The position numbers and the translations under genes are program-made. The notes under the pieces were generated by a model that did no database searches, was not told the origin of the DNA, and saw only the letters and a list, made by a program, of their open reading frames with translations. Shown one piece after another: positions 56,349 through 63,549 of a DNA stretch of 64,000 nt (within the stretch, counting starts at the first letter, position 1; every line of letters starts with the position of its first letter). The DNA comes from Agrilutibacter niabensis (GTDB lineage Bacteria; Pseudomonadota; Gammaproteobacteria; Xanthomonadales; Xanthomonadaceae), in contig NZ_JBHSNJ010000012.1 in NCBI RefSeq assembly GCF_042657165.1, positions 1,426,001 through 1,490,000 of the forward strand. Direction: 5' to 3'.

Positions 56349-56372
56349 GTAGGGCGGGCCCGGGCCCGCCGC
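56349..56372 (+). repeat. GTAG-headed REP-like palindrome
   Basis: GTAGG followed by a perfect 18-bp palindrome GGCGGGCCC / GGGCCCGCC (56353-56370) in the argF'-argG gap. Related to the one at 16051-16074. Confidence 0.6.
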
Positions 56373-56405
56373 CTGTGGGGAATGAGTCGCGGTCGAAGCC
56401 GCCCG

Positions 56406-57434
56406 TTACACCAGTGCCGCCATGATCGCCTTCTGCACGTGCAGGCGATTTTCGGCTTCGTTGATGGCGATGCAGCGCGGTGAGTCCATCACGGCATCGG
56501 TGGCCTTGATGTTCCGGCGCAACGGCAGGCAGTGGCTGAAGACGCCATCGTTGGTCAGGGCCATCTTGGCCTCGTCGACGATGAAGTGCTTGAACTGGTC
56601 GCGGATGGGCTTTTCCGGCGCCCAGTTGCCGAAGAACGGCAGCGCGCCCCAGCTCTTGGCGTAGACGACGTCGGCGCCGCGGTAGGCGCTTTCGATGTCA
56701 TGGCTCACCGTGAGCGAGCCGCCGCTTTCGGCGACGTTCTGGTCCGCCCAGCCCATGTAGCGCTCATCCAGCACGTAGTCCGGCGTCGGGCACAGCAGGG
56801 TCACGTCCATGCCCATGCGCGTGGCGATGGTGAGCGCCGAATTCGCCACGGCCGTGTTGAGCGGCTTGGGGTGATAGGTCCAGGTGAGCACATACTTCTT
56901 GCCGCGCAGGTCGGTGGTGCCGAAATGCTCCTGCAGGGCCAGGATGTGGGCCAGCTCCTGGCACGGATGGGTGATCGTCTCCATGTTGATCACCGGCACC
57001 GGCGAATACTTCGCGAAGCCGTTGAGCACGCGGTCCTGGCGGTCGAGCGTCCAATCCACGAATTTCGGGAACGCGCGCACGCCGATCAGGTCGACGTAGC
57101 GGCCCAGGACCTGCGCGACTTCGGCGATGTGCTCCTCGGCCTCGCCGTCCATCACCGTGCCCAGGTCGAACTCGATCGGCCACGCGTCCTTGCCCGGCTG
57201 CAGCACGATGGCGTGCCCGCCGAGCTGGAACGCGCCCAGTTCGAAACTGGTGCGGGTGCGCAGCGAGGAGTTGAAGAACACCAGCGCGATCGACTTGCCC
57301 TTGAGTTCGTCGCCGAACTTGCTGCGCTTGAAGATCGCAGCCTGGGTCAGCAGGGCGTCGAGGTCGGGGCGGGACCAGTCCTGGGTATTGAGGAAATGCC
57401 TGTTGGCGGCGGGGCGGTGGGAAGCGGGCTTCAT
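56406..57434 (-). CDS. argF': N-acetylornithine carbamoyltransferase
   Basis: 342 residues. It carbamoylates N-acetylornithine, not ornithine. Carbamoyl phosphate loop FFNSSLRTRTSFELG has SLRT where ordinary OTCase has STRT. HPCQ and the C-terminal HCLPLRRNIKATDAV (H301, K310) match the acetylornithine enzyme, in which that lysine is carboxylated in Xanthomonas. The ATG at 57434 follows TTGGAGACC. It is first in the operon and is preceded by a terminator-like leader. Confidence 0.95.
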   Translation of the reverse strand: MKPASHRPAANRHFLNTQDWSRPDLDALLTQAAIFKRSKFGDELKGKSIALVFFNSSLRTRTSFELGAFQLGGHAIVLQPGKDAWPIEFDLGTVMDGEAEEHIAEVAQVLGRYVDLIGVRAFPKFVDWTLDRQDRVLNGFAKYSPVPVINMETITHPCQELAHILALQEHFGTTDLRGKKYVLTWTYHPKPLNTAVANSALTIATRMGMDVTLLCPTPDYVLDERYMGWADQNVAESGGSLTVSHDIESAYRGADVVYAKSWGALPFFGNWAPEKPIRDQFKHFIVDEAKMALTNDGVFSHCLPLRRNIKATDAVMDSPRCIAINEAENRLHVQKAIMAALV

Positions 57435-57464
57435 CGCGGTCTCCAAGAACGAATCGGTGGATGA

Positions 57465-57510
57465 CGCTGGGCCGAAAAGCAAAAAAGCCCAGCGCAAAGG
57501 CTGGGCTTTT
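57465..57510 (-). promoter_or_regulatory. terminator and competing hairpin in the argF' leader
   Basis: Read on the minus strand: an 11-bp stem AAAAGCCCAGC / GCTGGGCTTTT (57510-57500 with 57493-57483) with a six-base loop, continued by T's and GCTTTT, i.e. a strong terminator 49 bases before argF'. The same 3' arm can pair instead with a second GCCCAGCG copy at 57472-57465 (8 bp with 57494-57487), so the two folds exclude each other. Either an attenuator or the terminator of the gene upstream. Confidence 0.6.
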
Positions 57511-57769
57511 CGTGTGTCATGCCATCGTGCGAATGGCGTCTACGACGTTACCCGGCCAGGAATGGCGGCAACGGTCGGCGCGCGCGCGAGGTCATGCCCG
57601 CCGCCATCCAGGCGGAGGTCATCACATCGGCGGCGGCGCAGGCGGACTTCATGAGGGCGCGAATGCTCGCACGGCAGCCCTGCGGGCGCAACCAGCGGGG
57701 CATCATCATTGGCTATATCGACCGATTGGGTCAGTCCGGGGCGAAGCCGGACGGCGCGGAACGGGGGAA
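57511..57769 (-). other. 259-bp region upstream of the arg leader, no convincing gene
   Basis: No conserved gene recognised. On the minus strand an open frame of about 53 codons starts at a run of three ATGs (about 57710) and stops with TAA near 57550, about 40 bases before the terminator stem. It ends with SRARRPLPPFLAG, which includes clustered Arg codons. It could be a leader peptide, but the region is GC-rich and open frames arise by chance. Confidence 0.3.
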
Positions 57770-58222
57770 TCAGGGCGTGATGGCGCCCGGCACGGCGGGC
57801 GTGATGGCGATGCGGATGCGCAGGCGGTTACCCGGATCCTCGGGCAGGCGCGAGCGGAACTTGGCGCCCTTGTAGACATAGTCGACGTCATAGGCGATGG
57901 GACGGCGGAATTCCCGCTCCACCGGCACCGTGCGGCAGTCGCCCGCCGCCTGGGCGGCTTCTTCACGGCGGAGCGCGTCCTTGATCGCGCCCACCGCGCG
58001 CGACAGGCGCGAATCCTGCGTGGCCTTCGCCTGCGCGGCATTGTCGCAACGCTGCTCCGTGCCCTTGGCCGTGAGCGTCTGGTAGACCGGCGTGACGCGC
58101 AGCACCTGGGCGTAGTCGAAACGCACGTTCTCCTGCTGGATGACCGTGTGCTGTGCGGCCGCCGGCCCGGTCCAGAGGACAAGGCAAGCCAGCAGGAGGG
58201 GCAGCAACAGGCGGAGAGTCAT
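57770..58222 (-). CDS. small exported protein of unknown function
   Basis: 150 residues. Signal peptide MTLRLLLPLLLACLVLWTGPAAAQ, then a mature part with VRFDYAQVLRVTPVYQTL, two cysteines (EQRC, GDC) that could form a disulfide, and a C-terminal IAYDVDYVYKGAKFRSRLPE with GNRLRIRI. The last part resembles the beta tail seen in glycine-zipper envelope proteins, but the glycine zipper itself is absent, its place taken by a charged helix (AKATQDSRLSRAVGAIKDAL). Function unknown. It lies upstream of, and on the same strand as, the arg operon. Confidence 0.75.
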   Translation of the reverse strand: MTLRLLLPLLLACLVLWTGPAAAQHTVIQQENVRFDYAQVLRVTPVYQTLTAKGTEQRCDNAAQAKATQDSRLSRAVGAIKDALRREEAAQAAGDCRTVPVEREFRRPIAYDVDYVYKGAKFRSRLPEDPGNRLRIRIAITPAVPGAITP

Positions 58223-58297
58223 CGCGCTCGGGTTCGTCGGGATCGAAGGATTGTAGGCGACAGACGCCCCAAGGCCCTGAATCCCGGCTATAGGCCG

Positions 58298-58561
58298 GGG
58301 CCTGCTAACGCTATCCGGGCAGATCGCGCCGGGCCTGAGGGCGTGCGAGGCAAGGAAGAGCGAGGGCGCGTATGTCGATACGCAACCAAGTGATGACGCC
58401 GCATCGTGCGTCCTCAGGCCCGGCCCTTAGGGTTGCTCCTCCCAAGCCACCATGGGCGCCGCGCGCCTTGACCTTGCAATCAGCAAGGCGCGGCGGCGCA
58501 CAACACCACCTGGCGGCTTGGGAGGAGCAACGCGATCTGCCCGGATAGCGTTAGCAGGCCC
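58298..58561. other. 264-bp structured element, predicted three-way junction
   Basis: A perfect 31-bp inverted repeat (58298-58328 with 58531-58561) closes two internal stems. Stem A is 23 bp and imperfect (58329-58351 with 58401-58423), tipped by GCGTAT-GTCG-ATACGC (58368-58383). Stem B is a perfect 17 bp (58432-58448 with 58515-58531), extended by GC-rich arms at 58456-58470 and 58484-58499. No protein fits. It fills the 370-bp gap between the exported protein and cysS and ends 31 bases before the cysS ATG. Confidence 0.8.
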
Positions 58562-58592
58562 TAGAATTACCGCAGTTCCCGCGGTACTCCCC

Positions 58593-59960
58593 ATGAGCCT
58601 TCACCTCTTCAACAGCCTGACGCGCCGCGTCGAACCCTTCGCGCCCTCCGATCCGGACCGCGTGACCATGTATGTCTGCGGACCCACGGTCTACAACTAC
58701 GTCCACATCGGCAACGCTCGTCCCTACGTGGTGTTCGGAGTGCTGGCCGACCTGCTGCGCCGCCGCTACGGCGCGCTGAGCTACGCCCGCAACGTCACCG
58801 ACGTCGACGACAAGATCAACAACGCCGCCCGCGAACAGGGCGTGCCGATCGGCGTGATCACGTCCCGCTTCGCCGCGGCCTACCGCGAGGACATGGCGAC
58901 GCTGGGTATCGCCCCGCCGGACATCGAGCCGGAGGTGACCGCGCACATCCCGCAGATCGTCGCGATGATCCAGCAGCTGATCGCCAGCGGGCATGCGTAC
59001 GAGGCGGAAGGCCACGTGTTGTTCGCGGTGTCCAGTTTCAAGGACTACGGCAAGCTTTCGCGGCGCGATCCGGACGAGATGCTGGCCGGCGCGCGCGTCG
59101 AAGTGGCGCCGTACAAGCGCGACCCGGGCGATTTCGTGCTCTGGAAGCCTTCCACCGACGACCTGCCGGGCTGGGACTCGCCGTGGGGCCGGGGACGGCC
59201 GGGCTGGCACATCGAGTGCTCGGCGATGGCGGCGGCGCACCTGGGCGAAACCATCGACATCCACGCCGGCGGCGTCGACCTGCAGTTCCCGCACCACGAG
59301 AACGAGATCGCGCAGAGCGAGTGCGCCCACGGCGGCCGGATCTTCGCCCGTTACTGGCTGCACAACGGCATGCTCACCTTCGGCGGCACCAAGATGAGCA
59401 AGTCGCTGGGCAACATCGAGAAGATCCACGACCTGGTGCGCGCGCACCCGCCGGAAGCGCTGCGCTACGCCCTGCTCTCCGCGCAGTACCGGCAGCCGCT
59501 CGAATGGTCGGACAGCCTGATCGAGCAGTGCATCCGCACGCTGGACCGCCTGTACGGCACGCTGCGCGACCTGGCCGATGTCGATGCGTCGGCGTGGATT
59601 CCCGCCAGCGTCGATGCCGCACTGGACGACGACCTCAACACCCCGTCGGTCCTGGCCGAAATCGCACGCATTGCCGGCGAAGCGCGCAAGGCGGAGTCGT
59701 TGGACGACAGGCGACGCCTGAAGTCCGAACTGCTCGGCGCGGGCCTCGCGCTGGGCCTGCTCCAGCAGGATCCCGCGGCATGGTTCGCGCGCGGCGCCTC
59801 CGACGACGACGATGCGCGCATCCAGGGCCTGATCGACGAGCGCAACGCGGCGAAGAAGGCGCGCGATTTCGGCCGCGCCGATGCGATCCGCGAGCAGCTC
59901 GCCGGCGAAGGCATCCTGCTGGAGGACACGCCGCAGGGCGTCCGCTGGAAGCGGGGATAA
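58593..59960 (+). CDS. cysS: cysteinyl-tRNA synthetase
   Basis: 455-residue class I synthetase. Zinc and active-site residues in MYVCGPTVYNYVHIGNARPY (Cys, HIGN), WHIECSAMA, and FPHHENEIAQSE; KMSKSLGN is the ATP loop. The C-terminal helical domain is full length. The ATG at 58593 is right for the family; an in-frame ATG at 58452 lies inside the structured element and is rejected. The last base of the stop codon begins the second copy of the four-hairpin element. Confidence 0.95.
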   Translation: MSLHLFNSLTRRVEPFAPSDPDRVTMYVCGPTVYNYVHIGNARPYVVFGVLADLLRRRYGALSYARNVTDVDDKINNAAREQGVPIGVITSRFAAAYREDMATLGIAPPDIEPEVTAHIPQIVAMIQQLIASGHAYEAEGHVLFAVSSFKDYGKLSRRDPDEMLAGARVEVAPYKRDPGDFVLWKPSTDDLPGWDSPWGRGRPGWHIECSAMAAAHLGETIDIHAGGVDLQFPHHENEIAQSECAHGGRIFARYWLHNGMLTFGGTKMSKSLGNIEKIHDLVRAHPPEALRYALLSAQYRQPLEWSDSLIEQCIRTLDRLYGTLRDLADVDASAWIPASVDAALDDDLNTPSVLAEIARIAGEARKAESLDDRRRLKSELLGAGLALGLLQQDPAAWFARGASDDDDARIQGLIDERNAAKKARDFGRADAIREQLAGEGILLEDTPQGVRWKRG

Positions 59961-60075
59961 TTTCCAGGCTGCGCCTGGAAATCCCCAGGATTTGCTACGC
60001 AAGTCTCGGGCCCCACCACGCGCTGCCATACCCCATTCGCGCCAATGGCGCGAATCGCCCCCTAACTTAGGGGGC
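59961..60075 (+). repeat. four-hairpin 3' element, copy 2
   Basis: H1 59961-59969 with 59973-59981 (loop TGC); H2 59988-59995 with 59999-60006, including G-U pairs; linker TCGGGCCCC; H3 60035-60043 with 60047-60055; H4 60057-60064 with 60068-60075 (loop ACT). Same order, loops and linker as 5956-6067 but with changed, still paired stems. Confidence 0.8.
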
Positions 60076-60136
60076 AATGCCCCACCCGCCTGCGCGCCGT
60101 AGCGATCGCGCAAAGGTGCCCCAGCGAGGCACGCGG

Positions 60137-60142
60137 TAAAAT
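60137..60142 (+). promoter_or_regulatory. -10 box placed for a leaderless sufE transcript
   Basis: TAAAAT ends six bases before the sufE ATG, with no Shine-Dalgarno between, so the transcript should start at or next to the ATG. Confidence 0.55.
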
Positions 60143-60148
60143 CACACT

Positions 60149-60586
60149 ATGGACGCCTCCACTTTCCCCCTCGAATCCAGCGCCGCTGAGGCACAGGGCG
60201 CGATTCGCGACGAATTCGCCTTCTTCGGCGACTGGTCCGAGCGCTACCAGTACCTGATCGACCTCGGCCGCAAGCTCCCGGTTTTCCCCGACGAGTGGAA
60301 GACCGAAGAACACCGCCTGCACGGTTGCCAGTCGATGGTATGGATCGTCGGTTCCGGCGATGCGCAGCGCCTGGATTTCCAGGCGGTCAGCGACTCGGCG
60401 ATTGTTTCCGGCCTCGTCTACCTCGCCCTGCGCGTGTACTCGGGCCGCAGCGCGCAGGAAATCCTGGCCACCGCGCCGGACTACATCGCCGAGATCGGGC
60501 TGGCCAAACACCTTTCGCCTACGCGCAGCAATGGCCTGATGGCCCTGCTCGGCTTCATCCGTGACCGCGCGCAACAAGCGCTGTGA
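60149..60586 (+). CDS. sufE: cysteine desulfuration protein SufE
   Basis: 145 residues. It accepts persulfide sulfur from a cysteine desulfurase for Fe-S cluster assembly. The active cysteine is in EEHRLHGCQSMVW, preceded by the typical FAFFGDWSERYQYLIDLG. No sufS is adjacent. It overlaps the MFS gene by four bases (GTGA). Confidence 0.93.
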   Translation: MDASTFPLESSAAEAQGAIRDEFAFFGDWSERYQYLIDLGRKLPVFPDEWKTEEHRLHGCQSMVWIVGSGDAQRLDFQAVSDSAIVSGLVYLALRVYSGRSAQEILATAPDYIAEIGLAKHLSPTRSNGLMALLGFIRDRAQQAL

Positions 60587-61845
60587 GCGATTCGGCGACA
60601 GGCGAAGCCACCGGCATTTCAGCGCTGCTGCGCAATCGCGGCTTCACCGGGCTGCTCGGCTACCGCCTGCTGGCCCTGCTCTCCTACCAGATCGTCGCGG
60701 TCACGGTCGGCTGGCACGTTTACGAAATCACGCGTGACGCGTTCGCCCTCGGCCTGATCGGGCTGGCCGAGGTCATTCCCTACTTCTGTTTCGCGCTGTT
60801 CGCCGGTTATGCGGTGGACCACCTGCCGCGGCGCAAGCTCGGGATGGCGGCCTGCATCGGCCTGCTGCTCACCACCCTCACCCTCGCAGGCGTGGCCAGC
60901 GGCCTGCTGCCGGCGGGCGTGGGTGGTTTCGGCACCCTCACCATCTATGCCGCAATCGCGGTGAACGGCGTGGTGCGGGCGTTCCTCGCGCCGGTCTACA
61001 TGTCGTTGTTCGCGCGCGTGCTCACGCGGGAGCAGTTCCCGCGCGGTGCAGGCGTAGGCAGCGTGGTCATGCAGACCGGACTCGTGCTCGGCCCGGCGCT
61101 CGGCGGCGTGCTGGTCGCCTGGGGTGGGAAAACCACGGCCTACCTGGTGGCGGCGTGCTTCGCGGCGGCGGCGGCGGCGGCGGTGATTTCCCTGCGGGTC
61201 AGCGAGCCGCCGCTGTCCGCCGCACGCGCCCCCGTTTTCAAGAGCATCGGCGAGGGCCTGCGCTTCGTCTTCAACACCCAGGTCGTGCTGGGCGCGCAGG
61301 CGCTGGACATGTTCTCGGTGCTGTTCGGTGGCGCAGTGGCACTGCTGCCCGCCTTCATCAGCGAAATCCTGCATTACGGCCCCGAAGCGCTCGGCCTTCT
61401 GCGCGCAGCGCCCGCGGCCGGCGCGGTGCTGATGGGCCTGTACCTGGCCCGGCGCCCATTGCAGCGGCATGCAGGGCGCGTGCTGCTGGTTGCGGTGGCG
61501 GGATTCGGGTTGTGCATCATCGGCTTCGCGCTGTCGCGGCACCTGTGGCTCTCGGCGCTGATGCTGATGCTGTCCGGCATGTGCGACGGCGTGTCGGTGG
61601 TGCTGCGCTCGACGATCCTGCAACTGGCGACGCCGGACCACATGCGCGGCCGGGTCTCCTCGATCAACGGCATCTTCATCGGCTCGTCCAACGAGCTCGG
61701 CGCCTTCGAATCCGGTGTCGCTGCGCGCCTGCTGGGCCTGGTGCCGTCGGTGATATTCGGCGGCTGCATGACCCTGCTCGTGGTGGGCGTCACGGCGAAG
61801 CTCGCGCCGAAGCTGCGGCGGCTCGACCTGCGCGACCTGCACTAG
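60583..61845 (+). CDS. MFS transporter (MFS_3/EntS-like)
   Basis: 420 residues with about 12 membrane helices. The loop after helix 2 is GYAVDHLPRRKLG, the MFS motif A position, and helix 4/5 shows VLTREQFPRGAGVGSVVMQT and GPALGGVLVAW. Members include enterobactin exporters, so export of a small molecule is likely; the substrate is unknown. The GTG start overlaps sufE, so the two are coupled, an odd pairing with no obvious functional link. Confidence 0.85.
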   Translation: MSDSATGEATGISALLRNRGFTGLLGYRLLALLSYQIVAVTVGWHVYEITRDAFALGLIGLAEVIPYFCFALFAGYAVDHLPRRKLGMAACIGLLLTTLTLAGVASGLLPAGVGGFGTLTIYAAIAVNGVVRAFLAPVYMSLFARVLTREQFPRGAGVGSVVMQTGLVLGPALGGVLVAWGGKTTAYLVAACFAAAAAAAVISLRVSEPPLSAARAPVFKSIGEGLRFVFNTQVVLGAQALDMFSVLFGGAVALLPAFISEILHYGPEALGLLRAAPAAGAVLMGLYLARRPLQRHAGRVLLVAVAGFGLCIIGFALSRHLWLSALMLMLSGMCDGVSVVLRSTILQLATPDHMRGRVSSINGIFIGSSNELGAFESGVAARLLGLVPSVIFGGCMTLLVVGVTAKLAPKLRRLDLRDLH

Positions 61846-61867
61846 CCGCTTTCCGGCCCGGAAACGC

Positions 61868-61897
61868 CGAACCCCGCTCAGGGCGGGGTTCGGGTTC
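61868..61897. terminator. terminator between the convergent MFS and dksA-like genes
   Basis: Perfect 10-bp stem CGAACCCCGC / GCGGGGTTCG (61868-61877 with 61883-61892), loop TCAGG, followed by GGTTC. Located between converging genes; the T-runs on both sides are poor. Confidence 0.65.
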
Positions 61898-61922
61898 AAT
61901 TCCGGCAGGTACAGGCGGCTGC

Positions 61923-62975
61923 TTAGTCGCCCATCTGCTTCTGCATGTGCTCCCAACGCTCCTGCGCATCGATCGTGCGCTCGGCGGTGAGGCGGGCCTC
62001 CAGGCGTTCCAGGCCGATTTCCTCGCCGGTATCGACGCAGAAGCCGTAATCGCCCGAATCCACGCGCTTGAGCGTGCTGTCGATCTTGCTGATCAGCTTG
62101 CGGTAGCGGTCGCGGGTGCGCAGCTCCAGCGAGTTCTCGGTTTCGCGGGTGGCGCGCTCGGCTTCATCGCCGACGTCGCGTACTTCGTCCTTGAGGTTCT
62201 CGATGGTCTGCTTGGACTCCTCGACCAGGTCCGCGCGCCAGTGCAGCAGGCGTTGGCGGAAGTACTCGAGTTGCAGCGGGCTCATGTATTCCTCGTCCGC
62301 CGAAGGCAGGTAGCCCTTGGGAACGATCGGGCGGCCAGTGGCCTCATCGGTCTTGTATTCCACGATCTTGACCTTGCCGCGCGGGACCGGCGCCTTTTCC
62401 TTGCTGGCGGTGACGGCGACGGCCACCTTGCCGGTTGGTCGCTGCGGCGGTGCGGGGCGCGCCGGGACGACGCCCGACGTACCGGTGGGGGCGCTCTTGG
62501 CGGTCGCGGGCTTCGCCGGGGCGGCGGCCTTCGCGGGAGCGGGCGTAGCGGGAACCGGGGCGGTCTTGGTGGCCGGACGCGGAGCCGGCTTCTTCACCAC
62601 GGCCGTGGGCTTCGCGGCAGGTGCCACGGCCTTGACCGGCGCCTTGGGGGGAGCCGCCTTGGCAGGAGCCTTCGCGGGAGCCGCCTTCGGGGCCGGCTTG
62701 GCGACCTTTGCAGGTGCGGGCTTTGCCGGTGCAGCCTTCTTCGTGGCCGGAGCCGCCTTCTTGGCGGGCACCGCAGGCTTCTTCACCGCAGCCTTCTTTG
62801 CCGGAACCGCCTTTTTTGCGACCGGCTTCTTCACCGCCGGTTTTTTGGCGGGCGCTGCCTTCTTCGCCGCAGGCTTGGCGACAGGCTTCTTTGCCGCGGG
62901 TTTCTTCGGGGCGGCCTTGGCAGCCGGCTTCTTGGTGGCCTTGGCGGCCTTCTTCGCGGGTTTCTTTGCTGCCAC
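61923..62975 (-). CDS. DksA-family protein with long Lys/Ala/Pro-rich N-terminal domain
   Basis: 350 residues. Residues 1 to about 200 are histone H1/AlgP-like repeats (AKKPAAKKPV, PAKKAAVKKP, KAAPAKAPAKAA) expected to be disordered and to bind nucleic acid. The C-terminal 140 residues are a DksA coiled coil (SPLQLEYFRQRLLHWRADLV, ENSLELRTRDRYRKLISKID). The tip reads GDEAERAT where DksA has D-x-x-D-x-A, so the second Asp is Glu. The zinc-finger region DYGFCVDTGEEIG...IDAQE keeps only one of four cysteines. It should bind the RNA polymerase secondary channel and modulate the (p)ppGpp response, but without zinc. It may be a DksA paralogue rather than the main copy. Confidence 0.85.
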   Translation of the reverse strand: MAAKKPAKKAAKATKKPAAKAAPKKPAAKKPVAKPAAKKAAPAKKPAVKKPVAKKAVPAKKAAVKKPAVPAKKAAPATKKAAPAKPAPAKVAKPAPKAAPAKAPAKAAPPKAPVKAVAPAAKPTAVVKKPAPRPATKTAPVPATPAPAKAAAPAKPATAKSAPTGTSGVVPARPAPPQRPTGKVAVAVTASKEKAPVPRGKVKIVEYKTDEATGRPIVPKGYLPSADEEYMSPLQLEYFRQRLLHWRADLVEESKQTIENLKDEVRDVGDEAERATRETENSLELRTRDRYRKLISKIDSTLKRVDSGDYGFCVDTGEEIGLERLEARLTAERTIDAQERWEHMQKQMGD

Positions 62976-63288
62976 GAGCGGCGTGTCCTCTATTCCTTCG
63001 AAAGATCTGCTCGGACGTCCTGCACGGTTTGCCGGAACGGCCGCTGCAGTCGGTACGGACGGCCAGAGTTGGGGTCACGGCTGCAAAAAGCAATGGCCTT
63101 AAGTCAGCCCCTGCAACGTAACCCTGTTTCTGGAAAGCGCGCTGTTATACCCTGCCCCGGCTACCACGGCAACCGCGCTCCAGTCGCGGTTTTCCGCGCG
63201 TGTTTTCCATGCTTTGGAGCCGTGGCGAATTGCGCGCGTCATGCCCCATTGCACCGTCGCCAGTTACCCCTCTTGGCATGAAGGAATC
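62976..63288. other. 313-bp intergenic region, divergent promoters of dksA-like and yidD genes
   Basis: No gene is supported. It should hold the dksA-like promoter (left part) and the yidD promoter. An AAGGA ribosome-binding site at 63281-63285 precedes the yidD GTG. No strong hairpin or repeat is seen. Confidence 0.5.
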
Positions 63289-63549
63289 GTGATAGACCGC
63301 CTGCTCATCCTGGTGCTGCGTGGCTACAAGCGCTGGATCAGTCCATTGCTGGGACCCGCCTGCCGCTTCCACCCCACCTGCTCGGTCTATGCGATGGAAG
63401 CGATTTCTCGTTTTGGCGCCCTCAAGGGCAGCTGGCTGGCCGCGCGCCGGCTGGTGCGCTGCCATCCATTGCACCCGGGTGGCTTCGACCCGGTGCCACC
63501 GCTCAATCGACCATCCCCTGACAGGAACTCCGAATGTCATCGACACTGA
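63289..63549 (+). CDS. yidD: membrane protein insertion efficiency factor YidD
   Basis: 86 residues. Amphipathic N-terminus (V/M)IDRLLILVLRGYKRWISP followed by LLGPACRFHPTCSVYAMEAI and HPLHPGGFDPVPP, the invariant family sequence. It assists YidC/Sec insertion at the inner membrane. The GTG at 63289 is the family start. Unusually for YidD it is not beside rpmH-rnpA-yidC here. Its 3' end overlaps the dihydroorotase start by 16 bases. Confidence 0.92.
   Translation: MIDRLLILVLRGYKRWISPLLGPACRFHPTCSVYAMEAISRFGALKGSWLAARRLVRCHPLHPGGFDPVPPLNRPSPDRNSECHRH

Noticed and set aside
57519..57875. A 118-codon plus-strand open frame upstream of argF'
   Set aside because: It runs into the antisense of the exported protein at 57770-58222 and shows no domain; its start follows the arg leader hairpin only by chance.
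62420..62975. Long repeats in the Lys/Ala/Pro-coding DNA taken as a possible tandem-repeat locus
   Set aside because: The repeats are explained by the low-complexity protein domain and vary in phase and length; no exact DNA repeat unit is maintained.
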